From Candidatus Kapaibacterium sp. (GTDB lineage: Bacteria > Bacteroidota > Ignavibacteria > Kapaibacteriales > HRBIN21), in NCBI GenBank assembly GCA_938084565.1, contig CALKEU010000015.1:1-39923 (forward strand): a DNA stretch of 39,923 nt, written 5' to 3'. How positions within the stretch are numbered: position 1 is the first letter of the stretch; every line of letters begins with the position of its first letter. Below the pieces are notes generated by a model, which worked only from the letters and a program-made list of their open reading frames with translations, was not told where the DNA came from and made no database searches. Made by a program: the position numbers and the translations under genes. Shown here in pieces: positions 1-8,367 of this stretch.

Positions 1-3000
1 CCCCATCCACCAACGCTACCCCCCCACGATACCACTGATACTCCGCCTGATACGTCGGCGGCGCCCCAACAACGTTCGCCTCTACCTCCATCTCCGCCCG
101 ACCCCCAAGCGCTACAACCACTGTGTCAGGAGAAGAGCTGAACTCAATGTTGCCGAGGACAAATACCGTTGCTGGCTCCGTGGGCAGCTGTGCTGTGCCA
201 CACGTGCCGAAGAGTACGCAGCGATAGCGCCCAGAGGCGGCGTAGTCGAGATTGCTCAGCCGGAGTTGTCCTTGTGTTGCACCCGGGATGTCTTGCCACC
301 CTGTCGGTCCCTCCTTCTGCCACTGGTAGCCAAAGATTGTTCCATTGGCAATGACACCGAGAATAACTTCTCCGCCACGGCAGACAAACTGCGACTGCGG
401 CTGCTGGACGATCTCTATAGGAGCCCATACAATAAGGATGCTCAGCCGTGACAGCACTGGTGTTGCTCCACTGTTACCCGTGACAAGACATGCATAGGCC
501 CCTTCGTCGCTCGGCTTCGTGTTCAAAATGGTTAGCGTAGGCGTCTGGGTTCCGAAGAACCGCCCATCATAACCCTCGGGGATGGGGGCCCCGTTGCGGA
601 GCCACTGATACGAGAGGCGGGCGTTGAAGGTAGCTGTTGCCTGAATACTGAGGGTGGTCGAACTGCCGAGGCAGCCGCGAGTTGTATCCACAGGCTGCTG
701 CGTGATAGTAATGACGGGGATGACTTCGTCCGCACCCATATACCAGACCCGACGTGCTTCGCCATCGATATCGATGGGCACGTCAGTGTTCTGTGGAACA
801 CCTGTGTAGAGCGGATCGTCAACCTCTGTCAAATGGAGGTCTGTCGGCGAAGTCCATGGGACGGTCTTCGAGACGGAGTTTTGATCGTATCCACTCGCGC
901 TCCTCCACGCTGCCAGCGTTGGCTGATTCGCGCCTGCCCAGTATCCCAGATTTGCCCCTGCGGTATAGAGATTGTTGTAGTTGCACACATTCGCAAAAGC
1001 CCCGCTTGCCCAGATGGCATATCCAGCTCCGCTGTTGATGAAAATGTTGTGCGTCACCCGTAATCCGCTGCCCCCACTAACGTAGAATGCCGCAGAGCTC
1101 GTGTGAGTGCTACGGATGTTTACACTGTTGTGTACAATAGCTATCCCCGAACGAGAACGGATGTCAATCCCGCGAGCGAGATTAGCCGTTGCTCCCCCGA
1201 TCTCGATGAAGTTGTTCACTATCCGCGCTGTGGCTGCCGTGGACATATAGTACGAGTTCACCAGCACACCGCTCCCTCCGGGCATACCCCACATCCGATT
1301 CCGCTCCACTGTAATCGCATCGTCGTTGGAGAGGAAGTACAGATAGTACCCTCCGGAGGCGATGGAACTCGGAGAACCGATGAGCTGATTGCCGATAACG
1401 GTGGGAGCATTGAGGTAGACAGCGTAGAGGGCTCCGACGTAGAAGTCACGGATCGTATTCCCCTCTAGCCGCAGACCCGTCGTCAGTGGATACCACCATG
1501 AGTTGACGAAGACCCCGACACTACCGTTCCGGATCACGTTGTTCCGCAGTACGAGATTATTGTGATTGTTTTCGTAAGCGTAGACAACGGCGTCGGCGGT
1601 CGAAGTTGTTGCAGCGCTCCGGCCGATAAGGATGCATCCCTCGAGGGTGACGTTATCGCATCCGGCCCCAAAGCTCGTGCTAGTGGAGGTCAGCCAGATG
1701 ACGCGGCCGAACGATGGGCTCGTATTCTGAATGGTGAGATTCCGTAGTACGACGTGCTTGAGCTCGTTGAGTCGCACGACGAAGTTCTCTGTCGAAGACA
1801 TCGGGGCATACCGTAGGGTAACATCGGCGGCGTTGCCTGACTCAGACTCAAAGGTGATGCGTCGCGTTGCAAGCCCAGATCCGGGAATGGTAGCATTGAG
1901 ATTCAGCTGTTCTGTGTATATACCTGTACGGACACGGAAAGTTACCGTGTCGAGTACTCCGCCGATGTGCAAGTATGTAGCTGCCTGCGTAAAGGTTGTA
2001 AAGTCAGGATTTGTCCCACCGATGGTGTAGACTCCAGCTAGCGCAGGAGCAAGCTGGACAGTAATACCATCGTTCGAAGGATCCTCGTCCACCTGCCCGT
2101 TCGGGCTAGCAGTCGAGGCTTGGAGGGTAACGAGTGTTTTGGGAGCAAAATTCACCGTACCCAGCGTCACTGTGGTGATGGCATTCGGATTGAGGCTACC
2201 AGTCCATGTATATGGTGACTGCGGGGTTCCGTTGATAGACCAGTTTATAGTCACGCTCGTCAGCACTTGGCGGCCAAAGTTCTGCAGCCGAACGGTTACC
2301 CCTTGATTCCCGGAGGAGAAAGGTGGCTGAGGATTGGCAAGCCCCACAATGCCTGCGTCGTAGTTGGGCATGAACTTCATCTTGGCAACGAACCCTGCAT
2401 TGTAGTAGTTGCAGGATTGCCCATTGGGGTTGTCCAGGTTAATTGTGCCGAAGACGAGGGGGTTGCTGTAGAAATACCCTGTGATGACTGCTTCCCTCCG
2501 GGGACGGGAGACGCGAAGGTGGTACGTAATGTCAGTACTCCCGCCAGTGGCAGCAACGCCGAATTGTGGGGTACCGTTAGCATCCCACACAAGGATGAAC
2601 ACATCGGGGGTAACGTTAGTCGAAATTGTAGAGCTGGCAAACGTGAAGGCCCCGTAGTGGTAACCTCCAACGTAGACATTCCCATTGTTGTCAACATCGA
2701 TCCCATAGCCGTACTCGGAAGAGGTCCCGCCGGCAGCTCGTGCCCACTGCACAACGCCGTTGGTGTTGAATTTTACCGCATAGACATCGGGTGTAGAGCC
2801 CGCAGGGTAGAGAGTGACACTGCCCCCGCCGCTCCCAGCTGCAGAAATGGCGTAAGCCGGGTTACTAAAGAAGTAACCCGTCAGATAGCAGTTGCCCTGG
2901 GCATCGGTGGACATGTCGTAGAGGATCTCTGTCGAGGGACCTACGAGTCCGTGAGCAGCCCAGAGGGCAGAGCCATTGGCATTGAATTTCGCTAAGAAGA

Positions 3001-3826
3001 CCTCCGGTGTCGTGTATGGCATGCTCAAAGAGAGGGCGGTTGAGCCGATGTAGAGTGGATTGCTGTAATAGTAGCCGGCAACGTATACATTTCCGTCGGC
3101 ATCCACGCCGACGCCGTAGCCGTATTCAGAAGAGCCTCCCCCAATGGCCCGAGCCCATTGGAAGACACCGTTGGTGTTGTACTTGGCAACAAAGGCCTCG
3201 ATGCCGCTCCCGACCGCCGTCAGGCTCGTTCCGGTTGTGGCTCCTGCAGAGTAGAATACCGTCGAGGTCGAGAAATAGCCCGTTAGGTAGCAATTGCCGG
3301 AGGCATCGACTGCAAGATTGTACACGATGTCTGTAGAGGTTCCCGCCATCCGGGCTGCCCAGAGAACGTTGCCGTTTGCGTCATACTTGACGAGAAACAC
3401 ATCAGGTGTGGTCACTGTTGCAAGGGACCAGCTCCCGAAGTAGGCGGGGTTACTGTAGTAGTACCCAGCCACGTACACGTTGCCATTAGCGTCAACTCCG
3501 ATACCATATCCGTACTCGGTGCTGGTACCGCCGCCGGTACGAACCCACTGCAGCTGCCCAGCAGCATTGTATTTAGCCACGAACATATCTACGTTGGCGC
3601 CGTAGTTGTAGGCGTAGTACGTAGTGCCTTCGATGGTGACGTAGTAGTAGAAATAGCCCGTTACGTACACGTTGCCCTGTGCATCGGTTGCGACACGATA
3701 GGGGTAGAGGTAGTAGTCATAGCAGGCTCCAGCAAGACGCTTTGCCCACATCCAGGACTGGGCAAGGGTGAAGGAGCTTGTGAGAGTCGTCAGGAGAGCA
3801 GCCAAGGCAAGTAGGCGCCGTGCCAT
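1..3826 (-). CDS. Giant secreted SBBP-repeat / beta-helix / Ig-like protein (3' end outside window)
   Basis: The frame stays open from an ATG at 3826 to the window edge, giving about 1275 residues with the C-terminus missing. A GGAGG ribosome-binding site lies about 8 bases upstream. Residues 1-21 form a signal peptide (MARRLLALAALL...TLAQ). Residues ~22-485 hold seven tandem SBBP-like units with cores such as GNVYVAGYYYSNP, GNCYLTGYF and PDVFLVKYDANG. A CARDB-like Ig domain follows at ~488-595 (NYDAGIVGLANPQPP onward). Next comes a parallel beta-helix-like stretch at ~596-1010, rich in short N-x-I/V and LRNLTIQN/VLRNNVIRNG turns. At least two Ig-like domains follow from ~1033 (YQWLRNG...DEGAYACLVTG and YQWQKEG...SGRYRCVLFG), and a third begins near the edge. 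This is an adhesin-like or surface architecture. A T9SS sorting domain is expected at the missing end but cannot be seen. Substrate and ligand are unknown. Confidence 0.85.
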   Translation of the reverse strand, partial: MARRLLALAALLTTLTSSFTLAQSWMWAKRLAGACYDYYLYPYRVATDAQGNVYVTGYFYYYVTIEGTTYYAYNYGANVDMFVAKYNAAGQLQWVRTGGGTSTEYGYGIGVDANGNVYVAGYYYSNPAYFGSWSLATVTTPDVFLVKYDANGNVLWAARMAGTSTDIVYNLAVDASGNCYLTGYFSTSTVFYSAGATTGTSLTAVGSGIEAFVAKYNTNGVFQWARAIGGGSSEYGYGVGVDADGNVYVAGYYYSNPLYIGSTALSLSMPYTTPEVFLAKFNANGSALWAAHGLVGPSTEILYDMSTDAQGNCYLTGYFFSNPAYAISAAGSGGGSVTLYPAGSTPDVYAVKFNTNGVVQWARAAGGTSSEYGYGIDVDNNGNVYVGGYHYGAFTFASSTISTNVTPDVFILVWDANGTPQFGVAATGGSTDITYHLRVSRPRREAVITGYFYSNPLVFGTINLDNPNGQSCNYYNAGFVAKMKFMPNYDAGIVGLANPQPPFSSGNQGVTVRLQNFGRQVLTSVTINWSINGTPQSPYTWTGSLNPNAITTVTLGTVNFAPKTLVTLQASTASPNGQVDEDPSNDGITVQLAPALAGVYTIGGTNPDFTTFTQAATYLHIGGVLDTVTFRVRTGIYTEQLNLNATIPGSGLATRRITFESESGNAADVTLRYAPMSSTENFVVRLNELKHVVLRNLTIQNTSPSFGRVIWLTSTSTSFGAGCDNVTLEGCILIGRSAATTSTADAVVYAYENNHNNLVLRNNVIRNGSVGVFVNSWWYPLTTGLRLEGNTIRDFYVGALYAVYLNAPTVIGNQLIGSPSSIASGGYYLYFLSNDDAITVERNRMWGMPGGSGVLVNSYYMSTAATARIVNNFIEIGGATANLARGIDIRSRSGIAIVHNSVNIRSTHTSSAAFYVSGGSGLRVTHNIFINSGAGYAIWASGAFANVCNYNNLYTAGANLGYWAGANQPTLAAWRSASGYDQNSVSKTVPWTSPTDLHLTEVDDPLYTGVPQNTDVPIDIDGEARRVWYMGADEVIPVITITQQPVDTTRGCLGSSTTLSIQATATFNARLSYQWLRNGAPIPEGYDGRFFGTQTPTLTILNTKPSDEGAYACLVTGNSGATPVLSRLSILIVWAPIEIVQQPQSQFVCRGGEVILGVIANGTIFGYQWQKEGPTGWQDIPGATQGQLRLSNLDYAASGRYRCVLFGTCGTAQLPTEPATVFVLGNIEFSSSPDTVVVALGGRAEMEVEANVVGAPPTYQAEYQWYRGGVALVDG
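2375..3765 (-). repeat. Seven tandem SBBP-like repeat units, two alternating subtypes
   Basis: These are intragenic repeats coding for the N-terminal half of the giant secreted protein. Units alternate between an 'SSEYGYG...DxxGNVYVAGYYYS' form and an 'STDIxY...DAxGNCYLTGYF' form. One pair therefore recurs about every 390 bases: the SEYGYG copies lie near 3500, 3120 and 2710, and the GNCYLTGYF copies near 3285 and 2880. The last unit (around 2480-2560) is diverged and lacks the DAxGN turn. Similarity is clear at both protein and DNA level, which implies duplication of a two-unit block. Confidence 0.8.
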
Positions 3827-3881
3827 CGTAGTATCCTCCACCTCAAGGACTTGTGGAACATGAGTGCTCTTTGTGCTCTCC

Positions 3882-3912
3882 CGAAAATACAAAAACCGAG
3901 GGATGCATCCAA
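3882..3912 (-). promoter_or_regulatory. Candidate Bacteroidota-type promoter for the giant secreted protein
   Basis: On the minus strand a TTG (3912-3910) is followed after 20 bases by TATTTTCG (3889-3882). This is one base from the TAnnTTTG -7 element of Bacteroidota sigma factors, at an acceptable spacing. Transcription would start about 50 bases before the ATG at 3826. It is pattern matching only. Confidence 0.35.
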
Positions 3913-3967
3913 CATGTCGAGCGCGACAGACGAGGAGGGCTGATACGGCGTTTGCCGGGCGAAGTAG

Positions 3968-3975
3968 TAGTTTTG
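3968..3975 (+). promoter_or_regulatory. Possible -7 element upstream of ispF
   Basis: TAGTTTTG matches TAnnTTTG, 14 bases before the ispF start. The only TTG upstream (3952) is too close for a normal -33 box, and the predicted transcript would begin almost on the ribosome-binding site. This is a weak call. Confidence 0.2.
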
Positions 3976-3989
3976 AGAAAGGAGAAGGG

Positions 3990-4472
3990 ATGCGCGGAAT
4001 GGTTGGCTTTGGGTACGATGTCCATCAGCTTGTGGCGGGTGGGAGGCTCGTGCTCGGGGGGATTGAGATCCCGTCGGCAAAAGGGGTTATAGCCCATAGC
4101 GATGGTGATGTCCTCCTCCATGCGCTCTGTGATGCACTCTTAGGGGCTGCTGGTTTGGGAGATTTAGGGGAGCATTTCCCGGATACGGATCCAGCATACC
4201 GGGGTATTGCGAGCTCTGTGCTGGTGGAGCGGGTCGTTGCTCTCCTTCGGGCACACAAGTACCGGGTGGTGAACGTGGATGCAACCGTTGTACTCCAGGA
4301 GCCCAAGATTGCTCCTTATCGGCAGGCAATGCGGGAGCGGATAGCGGCTTTGTGCGGTGTAGCGGTCGAGCGGGTCTCTATCAAGGCAACAACACCGGAG
4401 CACTTGGGGTTTGTCGGACGGGGTGAAGGGATAGCGGCATTTTGCGTCTGCGAGCTTCAGCCTCTGCTGTGA
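3990..4472 (+). CDS. ispF: 2-C-methyl-D-erythritol 2,4-cyclodiphosphate synthase
   Basis: IspF converts CDP-methylerythritol 2-phosphate to the cyclodiphosphate in the cytoplasmic MEP isoprenoid pathway. The product is 160 residues, the usual family length. The metal-binding D-x-H motif is at residues 10-12 (GFGYDVHQL). It is followed by AHSDGDVLLHALCDALLGAA and GDLGEHFPDTDP, and near the end by the conserved KATTPEHLGFVGRGEGIAA. I chose ATG 3990 because AAAGGAG lies 5 bases upstream. A longer frame reaches back to 3864 but adds non-family residues, and ATG 3999 is the other option. The 3' end overlaps the next gene, so the two are probably co-transcribed. No ispD is adjacent. Confidence 0.96.
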   Translation: MRGMVGFGYDVHQLVAGGRLVLGGIEIPSAKGVIAHSDGDVLLHALCDALLGAAGLGDLGEHFPDTDPAYRGIASSVLVERVVALLRAHKYRVVNVDATVVLQEPKIAPYRQAMRERIAALCGVAVERVSIKATTPEHLGFVGRGEGIAAFCVCELQPLL

Positions 4473-6556
4473 TCGCCCTGCTCTGCGGTGGGTGTAGCCT
4501 CTGGGAACCACCGAGGGGGATGGAGGCAGTGCTGCGCTCTTACGTGGAAGGAGGTTCCGGGAATGTGGTGGTTCTGGGGGGTAGGGAGCCTGCACTGCTG
4601 ACTCTGCGGCAGTACGGGAGTCAGAGTTGGGAAGTCCCGTGGCAGCTACAGGTGCAGATAGTGGCACCGTCCGGGGATACGGTGGTTGAGCTCCCCGGTA
4701 GATGGTGGGCTATCTGTGCGGAGGACAGCGTGGCGAGTGTCCTTGTGAGTCGTGCCAATGAGGTGTGGTGGTATACGATTGCAAAGACGGGGAAGCTTCT
4801 CCGACGGGAGCCCGCTCACGGTCTTCCGGGCGGGTCAGCGCTGGTGTCTGTGGCCGCGCTTGGTCGGTGGTGGGTGTTCCGCGGTGGGGAGGAGTTGTGG
4901 CTCTACGAGCGTGAGGTAGATCGCTGGCAGAGGCTCGGACAGGCTGTCTTAGCTGTTGCGCAGGGGGATGAGGGGCTGGCGTGGGTGCAGCGCAGCAGTG
5001 GACGGCTCTCTGTAGAGTGGCTCGGGCCCGATGGACAGCCATTGTGGATTGCCTCTGCTCCCGAGGGGGAGCGTGTCCGGTGCTGGGTACTAGCTGGCCG
5101 GCGCTTGGCTTTGGCAGTCCAGCGTGAAGGGCAGACGTGGGTGCGCCTCTGGGACAGCGATGGGCGTCTCGAGTATGAGTGGAGATGTCCGGAGCCGGTC
5201 GAACGGGTGGCCGTGGGGCAGATGCCGGAAGGAGGTGCTATCCTCTACTGCCTGCAGCGCTCCGATGGAGGGTGGGAGCTGTGGCAGCGCGGAGCGCGGG
5301 GAGAGAGGCGTGTGACTAGCATGAGTTCTGCGGCAACGGAGGCCAGTATACAGGCTACCGGAGAGAGATGGGTGCTGGTTGTCGGCAACCGCCTGTTCCT
5401 CGGCGATTGGCGGGGTATCTGGGGGGACAGCCGTGGGGAGGAGGCGATTCCCTCCCTCGAAGAGGTGCTCTGGATAGAACCGTCAGCTGTGGTGCTTTTG
5501 GGCCAACACGGTGTCCAGCTCTGGGCTGTGGTGCCGACGCCTGTAGGACGATGGGTGCTCTTCTGGGGCGTGTGGGCAGTTCTGGGCGGTGTGGTGGTGG
5601 TAGCTCTGCTCGGAGGCGGGAAGTATGTCTGGCGCGGGGTGCAGCGTCGGGCGATACGAGAATTGCTGCGTCGGAGTGGGATTCCGGCGGTATTGGTAGC
5701 GCTCGGCAGGCGGGGCCAGCTTCGGCCTATTTTGGGAAATGTGCTGGGCGATGGGCTCCCGAGGCAGAGTCAGGCGGTGCAGGGGCATTCCGCCCCGTGG
5801 CTCTTCCAGATCGATGGCCGGTGGTGGGTGTGGTTTCCCCTTGGTTCGGACCTGCAGTGTGGGCTGGAGGTGACGGAGGCCATTCAGGAAAGACAGCTAG
5901 AACTTGCCAGCACGCTCGTCCACGAACTGCGGGATATGCTCCGCCGCTTGGACGATATGCTGAAGCGGGGGGCTACCAATGCAGCCCAACAGGCTGTAGG
6001 CCGGCTGTGGGAGCTGACCGAGAGCGCCCGGAAGTTGGTCGTATCGGCCCCAGCAAAAGGATGGGTCCCGCTGGAAGAGCTGTGGCGTCGGTTGCGTGCA
6101 GAATATGCTCCGCTGGAGGCTGAAGGGGTTATACGGTGGCATCCTCCTCTGCCGAAATTGGCCGTATGGGCCGATGCGGAGTGGATTCTGCATGCGCTCC
6201 GCAATGGGATTGCTAATGCGGTGCAAGTGCTCCGGGATCCGAAGACAGGGCTTTGGCGGCCGGGGGCCCGGATTGAGCTGCGCACATGGCTGTCCTGGGC
6301 TCGTGACCAGCGCAAGGGAGATGGTCCGGCGCTGCATGGCACTCGGCAGCGATACGTCGTCGTCGAAATACAAGATACCGGGGGAGGGATCCCAGGTGGA
6401 GTCCGAGAAGGACTTGGCATGCGCATCATCAGTACGATTGCTCGAGCGCACGGCGGCTTTGTGCAGTGGGAATCTGTGCCGACTTCTGGGACACACCTGC
6501 GCCTCTTTATCCCTGTGGACCCTATGCTGGGTGGCCGATGGCAGCCGATGAGGTAG
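4442..6556 (+). CDS. Sensor histidine kinase with large extracytoplasmic beta-rich domain
   Basis: 704 residues from a TTG start. The N-terminus looks like an export or lipoprotein signal (MRLRASASAVIALLCGGCS). Residues ~25-365 are Trp/Gly/Val-rich short beta repeats, propeller-like, probably the periplasmic sensor. One transmembrane helix lies at ~368-396 (FWGVWAVLGGVVVVALL). The cytoplasmic part has an H-box (STLVHELRDML, His ~494), an N-box (LRNGIANAV), a G1 box (IQDTGGGIP) and a G2 box (GLGMRIISTIARAHGG), which gives a DHp plus HATPase kinase. The start is uncertain: TTG 4442 gives a full signal peptide and overlaps ispF by 31 bases, while GTG 4469 overlaps the ispF stop (GTGA) but truncates the signal. 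No response regulator is nearby, so its partner is unknown. A lipobox-like Cys upstream of a later membrane helix is unusual. Confidence 0.82.
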   Translation: MRLRASASAVIALLCGGCSLWEPPRGMEAVLRSYVEGGSGNVVVLGGREPALLTLRQYGSQSWEVPWQLQVQIVAPSGDTVVELPGRWWAICAEDSVASVLVSRANEVWWYTIAKTGKLLRREPAHGLPGGSALVSVAALGRWWVFRGGEELWLYEREVDRWQRLGQAVLAVAQGDEGLAWVQRSSGRLSVEWLGPDGQPLWIASAPEGERVRCWVLAGRRLALAVQREGQTWVRLWDSDGRLEYEWRCPEPVERVAVGQMPEGGAILYCLQRSDGGWELWQRGARGERRVTSMSSAATEASIQATGERWVLVVGNRLFLGDWRGIWGDSRGEEAIPSLEEVLWIEPSAVVLLGQHGVQLWAVVPTPVGRWVLFWGVWAVLGGVVVVALLGGGKYVWRGVQRRAIRELLRRSGIPAVLVALGRRGQLRPILGNVLGDGLPRQSQAVQGHSAPWLFQIDGRWWVWFPLGSDLQCGLEVTEAIQERQLELASTLVHELRDMLRRLDDMLKRGATNAAQQAVGRLWELTESARKLVVSAPAKGWVPLEELWRRLRAEYAPLEAEGVIRWHPPLPKLAVWADAEWILHALRNGIANAVQVLRDPKTGLWRPGARIELRTWLSWARDQRKGDGPALHGTRQRYVVVEIQDTGGGIPGGVREGLGMRIISTIARAHGGFVQWESVPTSGTHLRLFIPVDPMLGGRWQPMR

Positions 6557-7032
6557 TGACGCTGGAGCAGGTACGGGGGAAGCGCCTCTTGGGGCTCGAT
6601 TTCGGAGTGCGCCGTGTCGGATGGGCAGTCTGCGATGAGCTCCACTTGAGTGTGACGCCGGGGGGAGTCTTAGCTTATGGGAGCCCGCAGTTCTGGCAAG
6701 CGTTGGAGCAGACGGTGAAGACGGAGCGGGTCGAGGGGATTGTCGTGGGGATGCCAGTGGGGGCAGAATCCGTGCGGACGTCTTCGGTAGTGGAACAGCT
6801 GCGGGAATTCGTTCAGCAATTGCGCCAGCGCTTCCCGCAGCCGGTGTATGTCTACGACGAGACGGGCTCCACACGTCGAGCCCAGGAAGCCCTTCGCCTC
6901 CTTGGGATCCCGCGCAAGCGTCGCCAGCAGAAAGGATACACCGATCGAATTGCGGCGGCGCTCATCCTGTGGGATTTCCTGCAGGAACTGCACGCCTGGG
7001 GCGTGGTGCGGCAGGAGGATTTAGGCCTATGA
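6538..7032 (+). CDS. ruvX: Putative pre-16S rRNA processing nuclease (YqgF/RuvX family)
   Basis: RuvX/YqgF is an RNase H-fold nuclease implicated in 16S rRNA 5'-end maturation. The 164-residue product has the family motifs: GLDFGVRRVGWAV (first acidic residue), IVVGMPVG, VYDETGSTRRAQEAL and DRIAAALIL (final Asp). VGMPVG replaces the common VGLPLNMDG, a minor variation. ATG 6538 lies inside the 3' end of the histidine kinase gene (19-base overlap), and the ruvX stop overlaps the next start (ATGA). The whole plus-strand run therefore looks translationally coupled. The frame extends upstream to 6466, but that part has no family similarity. Confidence 0.92.
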   Translation: MAADEVVTLEQVRGKRLLGLDFGVRRVGWAVCDELHLSVTPGGVLAYGSPQFWQALEQTVKTERVEGIVVGMPVGAESVRTSSVVEQLREFVQQLRQRFPQPVYVYDETGSTRRAQEALRLLGIPRKRRQQKGYTDRIAAALILWDFLQELHAWGVVRQEDLGL

Positions 7033-8354
7033 GAGGAGGGCTCGTCGGGATTGGGCTCGGGCTGAGCGTGCTCGCCGCTGTGCAGCAGCTACCTGCACAG
7101 ACTGTCGTACTGCCGCCGGGACGCCACGTGCTGGACCAATTTGGGGAGGGATGGTTTGCCGAACTCTTCTCTCTGCCCGATGGAGATTCGCTCTGGGTGG
7201 GCCTCTCTGTCCGGGTTTCCTACGCCGCGCTCCTCTTCGAACAGCGTGCAGAGCGCTCGGGATTTGCTGCCCCTGTACAGCTGAGCGTAGTCTTTCTGGA
7301 TACGGTGGAGATAGTGCGGCGGCGGCTGGAGCTCCGCGATACGGTGTGGGTACGCGAGTACAAGGCGACGCTGGTGCGAGATTCTGCGTGGGTACGGGCG
7401 GTGGCAGTCAGAGTACCGAAGCAGGTAGTCCGGTGTCGGCTTCAACTCTCCCTGGGACAGAGGGAACTCCGGCAGCAAGAGCTCTCCATTGGGGGGACGA
7501 GCGGTGTGCCACAGTGGACCGCTCCGTTAGTGGCATCTGCAGACGATACACTCCTTGTGCCGTGGGTGTTCGGTTCGGCGATTCCTTTTGGGCATACCTC
7601 TGTGCGGCTCCTCCTCTGGGATAGTCGCATCCGGCTCGGGAGGCCGTATACGTATCGATTCTGCCAGCTCCCTCCAGTTGAGGGCGAGTGGTGGTGGGAT
7701 AGCGTACCAGAAGTTGTAGGGCAGGTATGGGCGGCGCGGTGTGGACGTCTGAGCTTAGTGGAGCGGCTGACGGGGATGCCTGCGTATCGGCTCGAGCCTG
7801 ATTCCCTCTGTGGATGGGTAGAAGTAGTACTCCCGACAGCGGCTGCGGTCCCGGGGCGGTACGAACTACAGCTTATCCGAGCCGATACGATACCGGCCGA
7901 CACACTACGCTGGAGTGTGCGCGTGGTCTGGCCGACAATGCCGATGGCGCTGCGGCGCATTCCGTATGCCGTGCAGAGCATGCGCTACCTGCTCACCGAT
8001 GAGCAGTGGAAGCAGCTCCGACGCGGAACAGCGCAGGAGCAGTGGAACAAGCTCTGGCGCTACTGGAAGCAACGCGATCCAACCCCGGCCACAGCATACA
8101 ACGAAGCAATGGCGGTCTACTTCCGGCGCGTGGACCATGCCTCTTTGGCCTTCCGATCCATTGCCGAACCAGATGGAGCACAGACGGAGCGGGGCAAGAT
8201 CTATATCCTCTACGGCGAGCCGACTCGGGTGGAGCGCCTCTTCCCCCCCGAGGGAGCCCCGCAGGAGCTGTGGGTATACGAGCGCTTCCGCAAGCGCTTT
8301 CTCTTTGAGCTGCGTAGCGATGGGCGGTGGTACTTGGTGACGGTCGAAGGGTAG
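7029..8354 (+). CDS. GWxTD domain-containing exported protein
   Basis: 441 residues from the ATG at 7029, which overlaps the ruvX stop; GGAGG lies about 10 bases upstream. The N-terminus is a signal peptide (GIGLGLSVLAAVQQLPAQ). A beta-rich region follows to about residue 310. The C-terminal domain carries the GWxTD-family pattern: LTDEQWKQL, a WKQRDPTP-ATAYNEA stretch, YFRRVDHASLAF, then AQTERGKIYILYGEP and ELWVYERF. The namesake GWxTD is degenerate here (GAQTE), but the flanking RGKIYILYGEP is clear. The family is frequent in Bacteroidota, Acidobacteria and related phyla and has no established biochemical function. Location is periplasmic or surface by the signal peptide. Confidence 0.85.
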   Translation: MRGGLVGIGLGLSVLAAVQQLPAQTVVLPPGRHVLDQFGEGWFAELFSLPDGDSLWVGLSVRVSYAALLFEQRAERSGFAAPVQLSVVFLDTVEIVRRRLELRDTVWVREYKATLVRDSAWVRAVAVRVPKQVVRCRLQLSLGQRELRQQELSIGGTSGVPQWTAPLVASADDTLLVPWVFGSAIPFGHTSVRLLLWDSRIRLGRPYTYRFCQLPPVEGEWWWDSVPEVVGQVWAARCGRLSLVERLTGMPAYRLEPDSLCGWVEVVLPTAAAVPGRYELQLIRADTIPADTLRWSVRVVWPTMPMALRRIPYAVQSMRYLLTDEQWKQLRRGTAQEQWNKLWRYWKQRDPTPATAYNEAMAVYFRRVDHASLAFRSIAEPDGAQTERGKIYILYGEPTRVERLFPPEGAPQELWVYERFRKRFLFELRSDGRWYLVTVEG

Positions 8355-8367
8355 ATACTGGTGAGCC

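Noticed and set aside
2480-2560. Possible pair of compensating frameshifts in the last SBBP unit (reads SRPRREAV where DAxGN is expected)
   Set aside because: Shifted frames do not restore the repeat consensus and the total length changes by only one codon, so ordinary divergence of the terminal unit is the simpler explanation.
2267-2995. A 242-residue plus-strand frame opposite the SBBP-repeat protein
   Set aside because: It is the exact codon-register complement of a well-supported repeat protein and lacks a plausible ribosome-binding site or family motif.
5897-6874. Overlapping minus-strand frames of 253 and 325 residues opposite the kinase and ruvX
   Set aside because: Both sense genes carry diagnostic motifs; the antisense translations are Arg/Ser/Pro-rich and look like composition artefacts.
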